A stretch of 26,431 bases of DNA from Bacillota bacterium. Lineage in GTDB: Bacteria; Bacillota; Clostridia; Oscillospirales; Ruminococcaceae. Positions within the stretch are counted from its first letter, which is position 1. The number at the start of each line of letters is the position of its first letter. Below the pieces are notes generated by a model. That model was not told the DNA's origin, did no database searches, and saw only the letters and a list, made by a program, of their open reading frames with translations. The DNA lies in contig JAEYXR010000083.1 in NCBI GenBank assembly GCA_023431215.1, positions 1-26,431 of the forward strand. Direction: 5' to 3'. Position numbers and translations under genes: made by a program. Positions 7,302-14,708 of this stretch are shown one piece after another.

Positions 7302-8756
7302 TTAGCCCAAAGCTTCCAATAGCTTTTGTTTCATATCCCAAAGCTGCTGAGACAGGTCTACATAATACCGGTGTGGAAACTCAAAACGCTTGCTTTCATC
7401 CCAAATGGTTTCCAGTTGATTCTGGCAGTAGGTGCGGATCTCCTCAATAGCTGGACTTTGGTAACATTGTTTTCCTTGGTCAAACACCTGTACCAGCAGC
7501 TTTTCGGCACGATAATTATATACGGTTTTCTTTTTCCACTGGGCGTTGGGGTCAAAGATGGTAATATCCTTACTATCATCCACAGCTTCACCGCGTAAGG
7601 TAATATAATCGGCAAGGGCTTTGCCGTTTTCACGGCTATAAAAACGGTACAGCTCTTTAAATCCGGGAGTGGTAATTTTTTCTATGGTTTCACTGATTTT
7701 TATTTTGGGAATCAGTTCGCCGGCTTTGTTTTCAGCAGCTACTATTTTATATACGCCGCCAAATACGGGTTGAGACTTGCTGGTAATTAAATTTTCACCA
7801 ACACCAAAGGCATCCAGTTTGGCGTCCTGCAGCAAAAGGTCACGGAGAATATACTCATCCAGCGCATTTGAGGCCATGATTTTTACGTCCGCATATCCGG
7901 CGGCATCCAACATTTTCCGCGCTTTTTTGGATAGATAAGCAAGGTCACCGCTGTCAATGCGCACACCCTTGGGGCGATAGCCGGCGGGAACGACTACTTC
8001 ATCAAACACCTTAATGGCATTGGGAATTCCGGACTGTATGACATTATAGGTATCTATAAGCAATACACAGTTGTCAGGGTACACTTCTGCATAAGCTTTA
8101 AACGCTTCGTACTCACTGTCAAATACCTGTACCCAACTGTGCGCCATAGTGCCAGAGGCCGGTACACCGTAGTCGCGGTCGGCAATGACGCAGGAGGTAC
8201 CGGAGCAGCCTGCAATATAAGCTGCGCGTGCGCCCAAAATAGAAGCGTCAAACCCTTGAGCGCGGCGTGCACCAAATTCTGAAACTGCACGGCCCTGTGC
8301 AGACCGAACAATACGGTTGGCTTTGGTGGCTATGAGTGTTTGATGGTTGATGGCCAAAAGCAGCATTGTCTCTACCAGCTGAGCCTGAATAAGAGGCCCG
8401 CGCACGGTGACAATAGGCTCGTTGGGAAAAATGGGTGTGCCTTCGCGGATGCTCCAAACATCACAGGAGAAACGGAAGTTTCGCAGATAGTCCAAAAATT
8501 TTTGGCCAAAGCATCCTTTGGATTTAAAATATTCAATATCTTCTTCGGTAAATTTAAGATTGTTCAAATACTCAATGAGCTGTTCCAAGCCGGCAAAGAT
8601 GGCAAATCCACCGCCGTCGGGCACATGGCGAAAAAACATATCAAACACGGCGGTCTGATTGCCAATGCCGCTTTCCAAATAGCCGTTGGCCATGGGGAAC
8701 TCATAGAAGTCGGCCAGCATGGTGAGGTTACGTTCACGAATGGATGGTTGAATCAT
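7302..8756 (-). CDS. pncB: Nicotinate phosphoribosyltransferase
   Basis: Converts nicotinate and PRPP to nicotinate mononucleotide in the Preiss-Handler NAD salvage pathway; cytosolic. The 484-residue product shows the N-terminal LADFYEFPMANGY (14-26), EFGARRAQGFDAS (160-172), SGTMAHSW with the expected catalytic His206, the PRPP-site segment RIDSGDLAYLS, and FGVGENLITS. Length is typical of the long bacterial NAPRTase. The frame is open for 39 codons further upstream, but these overlap the preceding gene and read like a shadow. The ATG at 8756 follows an AAAGGT-type site. It begins 19 bases after the exported-protein gene, so the three minus-strand genes are probably co-transcribed. Confidence 0.92.
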   Translation of the reverse strand: MIQPSIRERNLTMLADFYEFPMANGYLESGIGNQTAVFDMFFRHVPDGGGFAIFAGLEQLIEYLNNLKFTEEDIEYFKSKGCFGQKFLDYLRNFRFSCDVWSIREGTPIFPNEPIVTVRGPLIQAQLVETMLLLAINHQTLIATKANRIVRSAQGRAVSEFGARRAQGFDASILGARAAYIAGCSGTSCVIADRDYGVPASGTMAHSWVQVFDSEYEAFKAYAEVYPDNCVLLIDTYNVIQSGIPNAIKVFDEVVVPAGYRPKGVRIDSGDLAYLSKKARKMLDAAGYADVKIMASNALDEYILRDLLLQDAKLDAFGVGENLITSKSQPVFGGVYKIVAAENKAGELIPKIKISETIEKITTPGFKELYRFYSRENGKALADYITLRGEAVDDSKDITIFDPNAQWKKKTVYNYRAEKLLVQVFDQGKQCYQSPAIEEIRTYCQNQLETIWDESKRFEFPHRYYVDLSQQLWDMKQKLLEALG

Positions 8757-8775
8757 GGTTAATGCGACCTTTCTG

Positions 8776-9342
8776 CTAAAACAGTTTTTGATAAACAGTA
8801 ACGGAAACAGGTAAGGTATAGGTCCCAACCTCGTTGCCGTCAAAATCATAAGCCAGAATAGTGGCTGTAACATTATAGTTACCTTTATTCAGCTTTACAT
8901 CCAGCTTATCTTTTATAATACATTCGCCAGGCTCTAAAAGGGCAGAAGTGTAGATTAAATCACCGGTGGTATCCAACCGAAGTTCCATCTTCAGGTTGCA
9001 TTGGTTGCCGGCAGTATTTTCCATCATAATGTTACCGGGCAGGGTGGGCTTGTCAAAGTACACCTCGCGGTTTACAAGATAAGCCACGCTGTTTTGGTCA
9101 GTATTGATGTCATCATCCTCATGACCGGGCAAACGCCCTTTTTGTACAGCGGCATCATGGTCAACATCTTCTATAGGATCTAACTTTCTGGGATCATCTG
9201 AAAATTCACCGGTGTTGCCAATAACAGGAACGTCAGTTGTTGTGGTAGGCGGTGAAGCCTTTACCAAAAGTGCTGCAGCGCCTATGGAGGCGGCAATTAC
9301 CAGGCAACAAATAAGTGTTAATATAAATCCGTTTTTCTTCAA
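8776..9342 (-). CDS. Membrane-anchored extracytoplasmic protein of unknown function
   Basis: I do not recognise a family. The 188-residue product begins with two Lys and one hydrophobic helix (about 5-28) that looks like an uncleaved signal anchor. A Thr/Pro- and Asp-rich linker (about 30-75) follows, then a C-terminal part (about 80-188) of alternating hydrophobic and polar residues suggesting a beta-sandwich. The best ribosome binding site (AGGAGG) leads to a TTG codon at 9342. The upstream ATG at 9363 has no such site, so I chose TTG. It has its own promoter (9407-9435) and is first in an apparent operon with pncB and udp, neither of which suggests a role for a secreted protein. Confidence 0.7.
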   Translation of the reverse strand: MKKNGFILTLICCLVIAASIGAAALLVKASPPTTTTDVPVIGNTGEFSDDPRKLDPIEDVDHDAAVQKGRLPGHEDDDINTDQNSVAYLVNREVYFDKPTLPGNIMMENTAGNQCNLKMELRLDTTGDLIYTSALLEPGECIIKDKLDVKLNKGNYNVTATILAYDFDGNEVGTYTLPVSVTVYQKLF

Positions 9343-9406
9343 TGATATTCCTCCTGGGGACATTCTTTGCATACCGTAATGCGTGCGGACAAGGGTGTTT
9401 TCTGTT

Positions 9407-9435
9407 ATTATACACCATTACAAGAGGGGATACAA
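9407..9435 (-). promoter_or_regulatory. Promoter of the exported protein-pncB-udp unit
   Basis: On the minus strand TTGTAT (9435-9430) and a perfect TATAAT (9412-9407) are separated by 17 bases. The expected transcript start is near 9400, about 57 bases before the TTG start codon. The -35 hexamer touches the base of the neighbouring terminator hairpin. Confidence 0.65.
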
Positions 9436-9482
9436 CGACAAAAAAAGCCTTTACCTGCAGGCAAAAGCGTTTTTTGTCGTTT
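9434..9482 (-). terminator. Terminator of the NSS symporter gene
   Basis: A long inverted repeat has outer arms AACGACAAAAAA and TTTTTTGTCGTT and a core CCTGCAGG, with mismatches between. It starts 12 bases after the symporter stop codon on the minus strand and provides a T-tract in either direction. Confidence 0.75.
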
Positions 9483-9494
9483 GTGAAAGTTGTA

Positions 9495-10868
9495 TCAAAA
9501 ACCAAAGATGTTTTTATAACCCATAACAAAGATATATAAAACAATAAAAGGAACAATCCAGGTGAAGTAAAAACGCAAACCACGTGGAAACTTTAAGCCT
9601 TTACCGGCATCGGCTTCTTTGATAAAGTTATCCCAGCCCCAGCCATAGCGGGTAACACAGAACAGCAGATATACCAAAGACCCTAAAGGCAAAAGGTTGT
9701 TGCTGACGATAAAGTCCTCTAAGTCAAGAATGACGGTTCCAGGGCCCAAAGGCTGAAAGCTGCTGAGCACATTAAAGCCCAGCACACAGGGTAGAGAAAG
9801 AACAAAAATGAGAACTGTGTTAATAGCTACTGTTTTTTTACGACTCCAGCCCCAAAGGTCCATACCAAAGGAGATAATATTTTCAAAGACTGCAATAACC
9901 GTAGACATAGCGGCGAAAGACATAAAAATAAAGAAGAGGGTACCCCAAAGCCGTCCACCGGGCATTTGGTTAAACAGGTTTGGCAGCGTAATAAATACCA
10001 GAGAGGGTCCCTGTCCGGGGCTGATGTTAAAGGCAAAGCAAGCAGGGAAGATAATAAGTCCGGACATCAAAGCGGCAAAGGTGTCCAGCAGGGTGATGCC
10101 GATGGCCTCACCTGTAAGGCTGCGTTCTTTGCCTATGTAGCTGCCAAAAATGGCCATAGAGCCAATGCCAAGGGATAAAGTAAAGAAAGCCTGACCCAAT
10201 GCGGCAAATATTGTTTCACCAAAACCATACTCGGTCAGCTTAGCAAAATCGGGCTTTAAGTAAAATTCCAAACCGGTAGAAGCCCCATCCAAGGTTACAG
10301 AGCGGATTACCAAAATGACCATGACCGCAAGCAAGCACAGCATCATGGCTTTTGTTACCTTTTCTACACCACCACGCAGACCTCTGGCGCAGGTACCCAT
10401 GCCCATAAGCACCACAATACCCATAAATACTGTCATAAGAATAGGCTGCTGTGTCATTGCACCAAACTGGTTTGCTACCTGGTTGCTGTCAAGTCCCACA
10501 AAGTCGCCCTTTGCCATTTTTACAAAGTACAAAAGCATCCAGCCGGCTACTGTGGTATAAAACATCATTAAAAGATAGTTGCCAGCAACAGCAAGATATC
10601 CGTGGATATGCCATTTACTGCCCTTTGGCTCCAGCACATGGAAGGAGCGTGCCGCACTCTTGCGACTGGCGCGACCTACCGAAAACTCCATAACCATAAT
10701 GGGCATGGCCAGCACCACTAAAAAAAACAGATAAATCAGGACAAAGGCTGCACCGCCGTAACGGCCTACAATATAGGGAAACCGCCAAACATTACCGATA
10801 CCGATAGCGCAGCCGGCCGAAATTAGCAGAAAGCCCAACCGGGTGCCAAAAGTTTCTCTTTCTTTCAT
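9495..10868 (-). CDS. NSS-family sodium-dependent transporter
   Basis: A sodium-coupled importer of the neurotransmitter:sodium symporter (LeuT-fold) family; bacterial members usually carry amino acids, but the substrate here is not readable. The 457-residue protein starts with the family signature: GTRLGFLLISAGCAIGIGNV, then WRFPY in TM1. About eleven to twelve hydrophobic segments follow, ending with YIFVMGYKNIFGF. Length fits the shorter bacterial members. The in-frame ORF extends 13 codons upstream through the GGAGGAGG ribosome binding site, so the ATG at 10868 is the start. It is single-gene, between its own promoter (10939-10967) and terminator, and divergent from the DUF362 gene. Confidence 0.9.
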   Translation of the reverse strand: MKERETFGTRLGFLLISAGCAIGIGNVWRFPYIVGRYGGAAFVLIYLFFLVVLAMPIMVMEFSVGRASRKSAARSFHVLEPKGSKWHIHGYLAVAGNYLLMMFYTTVAGWMLLYFVKMAKGDFVGLDSNQVANQFGAMTQQPILMTVFMGIVVLMGMGTCARGLRGGVEKVTKAMMLCLLAVMVILVIRSVTLDGASTGLEFYLKPDFAKLTEYGFGETIFAALGQAFFTLSLGIGSMAIFGSYIGKERSLTGEAIGITLLDTFAALMSGLIIFPACFAFNISPGQGPSLVFITLPNLFNQMPGGRLWGTLFFIFMSFAAMSTVIAVFENIISFGMDLWGWSRKKTVAINTVLIFVLSLPCVLGFNVLSSFQPLGPGTVILDLEDFIVSNNLLPLGSLVYLLFCVTRYGWGWDNFIKEADAGKGLKFPRGLRFYFTWIVPFIVLYIFVMGYKNIFGF

Positions 10869-10922
10869 TTTTCCTCCTCCGGACAACCGTTTAGGCTGCC
10901 CACACACATTACTTCACTTTTG

Positions 10923-10976
10923 CAGTTTAGCTTATAACAGTTTAACTTATTACAGTGTTTCTGTCAACAATTGACA
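10923..10976. promoter_or_regulatory. NSS symporter promoter with tandem repeat and palindrome
   Basis: On the minus strand a perfect TTGACA (10967-10962) and TAAACT (10944-10939) are 17 bases apart. Two adjacent 15-mers, CAGTTTAGCTTATAA (10923-10937) and CAGTTTAACTTATTA (10938-10952), match at 13 of 15 positions and cover the -10 region. The -35 is one arm of a perfect TGTCAA-CAA-TTGACA palindrome (10962-10976). The pattern suggests control by a repressor or activator that I cannot identify. Confidence 0.6.
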
Positions 10977-11000
10977 AATACAAACTCAATAAAACAAAAA

Positions 11001-11046
11001 GTGAAAAAAATAAGATTTTATGCTACAATGGGGTAGCATAAAATCT
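11001..11046 (+). promoter_or_regulatory. Candidate DUF362 promoter inside a 14-base inverted repeat
   Basis: AGATTTTATGCTAC (11013-11026) and GTAGCATAAAATCT (11033-11046) are perfect inverted repeats with a six-base spacer. A -10-like TACAAT (11024-11029) lies at the centre, 17 bases after a GTGAAA (11001-11006) that matches 4 of 6 -35 positions. No T-tract follows, so this is more likely an operator over the promoter than a terminator. Confidence 0.5.
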
Positions 11047-11093
11047 AGATTGCAGTAGGTAATGCTGCACCGCAAACCGCAAGGAGGAAAATG

Positions 11094-11981
11094 ATGAATA
11101 AAAACGATATTTTTGTAACATACGGTCGTGATGCACAAAGCATGACACGCCAGCTTTTGGAGAATGTGAATATTGAAGCATTGATTGGCGGGAACAAAAA
11201 TGCCAAAATAGGCTTAAAGCCAAATCTTGTTGTAGCAAAGCCATCTTCCACTGGCGCAACAACCACACCGCTGATTACAGAAACCATTATTCAATATTTG
11301 CAGGAAAAAGGCTACAGTAATTTGTGCATTATTGAGAGTGCATGGGTAGGAGACAGTACCAAGCGCGGTTTTAAGGTTTGTGGATATGACGTTATGTCTA
11401 AAAAATATAACTTTCCTTTGTATGATGTTAAGGATGACACCTACGAAACCCATACCATTGACGGTATGCATATTGAAATGTCCAAAAAGGTGATGGAGCT
11501 TGATTTTTTAATCAGCTTACCTGTGTTAAAGGGACATTGTCAAACAGCTATGACCTGCTGCCTTAAGAACATGAAGGGGTGTATCTCTGACCGCTCCAAG
11601 AGATATTTCCACAGCATCGGATTGCACCGTCCCATTGCTGCATTAAATAAAATTCGTTGTGCCGACCTTGTCATTGTAGACAGCCTCAACGGAGACTTGG
11701 ACTTTGAAGAAGGTGGCAATCCTGTTCAAACCAACCGCATGCTCGCAGCCTGCGACAGTGTTCTGATGGATGCTTATGGTGCCGCATTAATGGGGTTTGA
11801 GCTTTCGGACGTACCTTATATTCAAATGGCAGAGCGTTTGGGTGTTGGCAGTGCAGACATTACAAAAGCCAATATAATAGAGCTTAATAAGGATAGCACC
11901 GGTGCTTCTACAGTTTCCCCCCGCAGAGTAAAAGGGCTGGAGGGGTATGTAACAGCTTGTTCCGCTTGCTCTGCCTGTTAA
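11094..11981 (+). CDS. DUF362 family protein, 5' part, cut by an in-frame TAA
   Basis: The 295-residue ORF matches the DUF362 family of uncharacterised iron-sulfur-associated proteins: an N-terminal KIGLKPNLV segment, SLPVLKGHCQTAMTCCLKNM with several Cys, the ADLVIVDSLNGDLDFEEGG block, and a C-terminal Cys-rich end (TACSACSAC). The stop follows that Cys cluster at once, yet the same frame stays open for another 71 codons and continues with HALARLEDKGELSYLREKVY, typical family sequence. I read this as a full-length gene of about 368 codons broken by one TAA. Two ATGs are adjacent (11091, 11094); the AAGGAGG site at 11081-11087 spaces better to the second. The truncated product may be made; whether it works is unknown. 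Confidence 0.75.
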   Translation: MNKNDIFVTYGRDAQSMTRQLLENVNIEALIGGNKNAKIGLKPNLVVAKPSSTGATTTPLITETIIQYLQEKGYSNLCIIESAWVGDSTKRGFKVCGYDVMSKKYNFPLYDVKDDTYETHTIDGMHIEMSKKVMELDFLISLPVLKGHCQTAMTCCLKNMKGCISDRSKRYFHSIGLHRPIAALNKIRCADLVIVDSLNGDLDFEEGGNPVQTNRMLAACDSVLMDAYGAALMGFELSDVPYIQMAERLGVGSADITKANIIELNKDSTGASTVSPRRVKGLEGYVTACSACSAC

Positions 11982-12197
11982 GGAAACCAGAATCATGCAC
12001 TTGCACGCTTGGAGGATAAAGGGGAGCTAAGCTACCTGCGCGAGAAAGTATACATCGGTCAAGATTTTAAGGGAAAAGAAAAGGACGCCTGCGGCATTGG
12101 CAGCTGCTGCCGTGGCTTTAGCCGACATGTGCCCGGATGCCCCCCAAAAGCAATCGATATCGTTCGCTTTTTAGACGAAGAGCTGGGTCTCAATTAA
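11982..12197 (+). pseudogene. In-frame 3' remainder of the DUF362 gene
   Basis: Directly after the TAA, 71 sense codons continue in the same frame to a TAA at 12195. They include HALARLEDKGELSYLRE, a CGIGSCC motif and RHVPGCPPKAIDIVRFLDEE, which add at least four Cys that look like metal-cluster ligands. The frame has no ATG. A TTG at 12009 could in principle start a 62-residue peptide, but no good ribosome binding site precedes it. Coding-like composition and the normal 19-base gap to the next gene show this was translated until recently, or that the stop is a sequence error. Confidence 0.7.
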
Positions 12198-12216
12198 CCA
12201 ACAGGTAGGTGACAGC

Positions 12217-13068
12217 ATGAAGCAACAAACCGGGCTGGTATTAGAGGGCGGTGGCATGCGTGGCATTTTTACCGCCGGTGTGCTGGATTGTTTTTTAGAA
12301 AATGACATTATATTTGACGAATGCATAGGGGTATCTGCCGGCTCTTGTCATGGCTGCAGCTATGCATCCGGTCAGCATGGCAGGGCACTGGCTACTTCAA
12401 CCAACTATCTAAACGACAAAAGGTACTGCAGCCTACACAGCCTGATTACCACAGGAGATTTGTTTGGGGCAGAATTTGCGTATCATGTAATTCCAAATGA
12501 GCTTAACCCCATTGACAATGACGCTTATGAACGCAGGGGTATTCGTATGTGGACAGTGGTAACCAATTGCCTTACAGGAAAGGCGGAATACCACCTCATG
12601 AGAAATTTAAGGGATGAAGTAGACTGGGTACGAGCCTCCAGTTCTCTGCCTTTTGCTTCCAGAATGGTAATGCTTGATGGTGTGCCATACCTGGACGGCG
12701 GAATTTCCGATTCTATTCCCATTGCACAGTCGTTGCGGCAGGGTAACACAAAGAATGTTGTGGTGTTGACACAGCCTAAGGGGTATTATAAAAGCAAAAA
12801 CAAAAGCGGCTTGCTTATGAAGCTAAAATACAGACACTTTCCTGAACTTGTGGAAGATATGAAAAAGCGGCATATTGTTTATAATCAAACAATCGAGCAG
12901 TTGGAGAAAATGGAGCAGGAGGGAAAGGTTCTAATAATCCGTCCTCCTCAAAGTCTTGGACTGCGACGTATAGAAAAGGACAAAGAAAAACTACTTGCAG
13001 CATATCGTGTGGGATATCAAACGGCACAGGTGCTGCTTCCTCAAATTCAGCAATTTCTATCAGATTGA
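12217..13068 (+). CDS. Patatin-like phospholipase
   Basis: Predicted serine acyl hydrolase of lipids (283 residues; the RssA/YjjU-type bacterial patatin family). The oxyanion loop GGGMRG is at 11-16, the nucleophile is Ser40 in GVSAGS, and the dyad Asp160 is in LDGGISDSIPI. The catalytic Ser-Asp dyad is therefore complete. No signal peptide or membrane segment is seen, so it is probably cytosolic or peripheral. An AGGTAGGTG site precedes the ATG. It follows the DUF362 remnant by 19 bases and ends at a strong terminator, so it was probably the second gene of a DUF362-patatin unit. The biological substrate is unknown. Confidence 0.9.
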   Translation: MKQQTGLVLEGGGMRGIFTAGVLDCFLENDIIFDECIGVSAGSCHGCSYASGQHGRALATSTNYLNDKRYCSLHSLITTGDLFGAEFAYHVIPNELNPIDNDAYERRGIRMWTVVTNCLTGKAEYHLMRNLRDEVDWVRASSSLPFASRMVMLDGVPYLDGGISDSIPIAQSLRQGNTKNVVVLTQPKGYYKSKNKSGLLMKLKYRHFPELVEDMKKRHIVYNQTIEQLEKMEQEGKVLIIRPPQSLGLRRIEKDKEKLLAAYRVGYQTAQVLLPQIQQFLSD

Positions 13069-13084
13069 CTGAGAATAAGAAAGA

Positions 13085-13121
13085 AAAAGTCCTCCCTGCA
13101 TAAAAGCAGAGGAGGACTTTT
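13085..13121. terminator. Bidirectional terminator between patatin and MATE genes
   Basis: AAAAGTCCTCC-CTGC pairs with GCAG-GGAGGACTTTT with a single bulged A and a six-base loop. A-run and T-run on the two sides serve the convergent genes on both strands. Confidence 0.85.
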
Positions 13122-13131
13122 GACTTTATAG

Positions 13132-14484
13132 CTAAATTTGAGAGATTAGCTGAATAGAGCGCCATTTTCCGCGGTACCAGCGAAGGATAAAGCAGACAGC
13201 ACGGATAGATTCATCCAAAGCCATGCCGAGCCAAATGCCTGCCAACCCCCAGCCCAACACAACTCCAAAGAAATAGCCCACGCCTACGGCAAATGCCCAC
13301 ATACAAATGATACCAATGGTGATAGGAAATTTGATGTCTCCGGCAGCCTGAAGGCTTCGTACCATAGTCATGTTGACTGCACGACCAATTTCAAGTGGGA
13401 TTTCAATCAGCATCACCACACCAATTAGCTTTAGCATGTTGGGGTCATTGGTAAAGATGCTGAACAAAGGGCGATGGAATAAAAACAGCAGTAAGGAGAT
13501 GGTGGCAGAGGCTGCAATAGAAAGATACAAGGTAAGCTGTACCTGCCGGTGGGTGCCATCCATATCTCTTGCACCAATTAGGTAACCCACTACAATTTGG
13601 CATGCCTGCGAGAGAGAGGATGCAAAAATATAGGAAAGCATGGCAAACATGGAGCAATACACTTTTGCATTAATAACCAAGGTCCCAAAGAGATTTGCAA
13701 AGCCCTGTATTACCATTTGAGTAAAATTGTAAGAAAGGCTTTCTCCACCTGATGGAACGCCAATAGAAAGAATCAGTTTAAGCTGCTTCCATGGAAAGGG
13801 GATAAGATATTTAAGGGAGATGCAACGGCCAAACCTTTTTATAAATATCAGTACGATCATGATAATGCCAATAAAACGGCTGAAGTTGCTGGAGATTGCC
13901 ACCCCCACAACACCAAGAGGAGGGATGGAGCCAACTCCGTAAAGCAATAGCGCGTTGCCGGCAATGTTCAGAACATTAATGACAATAGAGATGATCATGG
14001 ATTCTTTCATCATGGCGTTTGCACGTAAAAAAGAAGAAAAGGTAAGATAGATGCCCTGCAGCACCATAAAGCCACCAATGATAGAGATGTAAACGCTGCT
14101 TTCCTGCAATATTTCCTGAGGCACCCGCATCAGTATAAAAAGAGGTTTATTGAAGAAAAGAATGATTACGCTGATGATAAAGCTAAAAATTACATTGACA
14201 AATAAAGAAATGGTATAGATTTCATAAACTCGCCGTTGGTTACCGGAGCCTAAATATTGCGTAATTAAAATGGTAGATGCCATACTGATAACACTAAAAG
14301 TAAGTATTAGAACATTGATGATTTGATTAGCGTTACCAATAGCACCCACGGAGTTTTGGGAAAAGCGGGATATCATAATTTGATCAACATTGCCAACCAG
14401 CATTTGCAGAGAAAGCTCAATAAAAATAGGCCATGTTAATGAAAAAAGCTGGCGGGGGGAAGTTAGATTGTTGGCATTGTTCAT
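13132..14484 (-). CDS. MATE family efflux transporter
   Basis: Multidrug and toxic-compound extrusion protein, a sodium- or proton-driven exporter in the cytoplasmic membrane. The 450-residue product has about twelve hydrophobic segments in two homologous halves. It begins with LTWPIFIELSLQMLVGNVDQ, the family's typical N-terminal helix (L-x-x-P at its start and a VD at its end), and has the QxxQxxxG-type segment ACQIVVGYLIGA in the second half. Length is normal for the family (about 440-460). An AAAGGAG site precedes the ATG at 14484, and a near-consensus promoter lies at 14535-14562. It is a single-gene unit; substrate is not predictable. Confidence 0.9.
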   Translation of the reverse strand: MNNANNLTSPRQLFSLTWPIFIELSLQMLVGNVDQIMISRFSQNSVGAIGNANQIINVLILTFSVISMASTILITQYLGSGNQRRVYEIYTISLFVNVIFSFIISVIILFFNKPLFILMRVPQEILQESSVYISIIGGFMVLQGIYLTFSSFLRANAMMKESMIISIVINVLNIAGNALLLYGVGSIPPLGVVGVAISSNFSRFIGIIMIVLIFIKRFGRCISLKYLIPFPWKQLKLILSIGVPSGGESLSYNFTQMVIQGFANLFGTLVINAKVYCSMFAMLSYIFASSLSQACQIVVGYLIGARDMDGTHRQVQLTLYLSIAASATISLLLFLFHRPLFSIFTNDPNMLKLIGVVMLIEIPLEIGRAVNMTMVRSLQAAGDIKFPITIGIICMWAFAVGVGYFFGVVLGWGLAGIWLGMALDESIRAVCFILRWYRGKWRSIQLISQI

Positions 14485-14534
14485 GGAATGACTCTCCTTT
14501 AGGTGTGGACAAAGGTGCTGCTAAATTCTATCTT

Positions 14535-14562
14535 ATTATAGCTTTAGTATACAATAAGTCAA
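14535..14562 (-). promoter_or_regulatory. Promoter of the MATE gene
   Basis: On the minus strand TTGACT (14562-14557) and a perfect TATAAT (14540-14535) are 16 bases apart, giving a leader of about 45 bases before the ATG. This is one of the best sigma-A-type promoters in the window. Confidence 0.75.
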
Positions 14563-14658
14563 TGTTGATTTTGCGCATAATATATAAAAACTAAAATATT
14601 TTATTAATGCACCGAAGTTATCTTGCCTGGTATAAATGTGTGCAGCATATGCATATAC

Positions 14659-14692
14659 AAAAACAACTGCCCGCAAAAGAATGCAGGCAGTT
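14659..14692 (-). terminator. Terminator of the BTAD regulator gene
   Basis: AACTGCC-x-GCA and TGC-x-GGCAGTT form a stem with one mismatch. On the minus strand it is followed by a T-rich run (GTTTTTG). It lies 16 bases beyond the regulator's stop. Confidence 0.8.
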
Positions 14693-14708
14693 GAGAGTTT
14701 CATTGTTT

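Noticed and set aside
8757..8873. 39-codon N-terminal extension of pncB
   Set aside because: It overlaps the preceding gene; the family N-terminus begins at the ATG at 8756.
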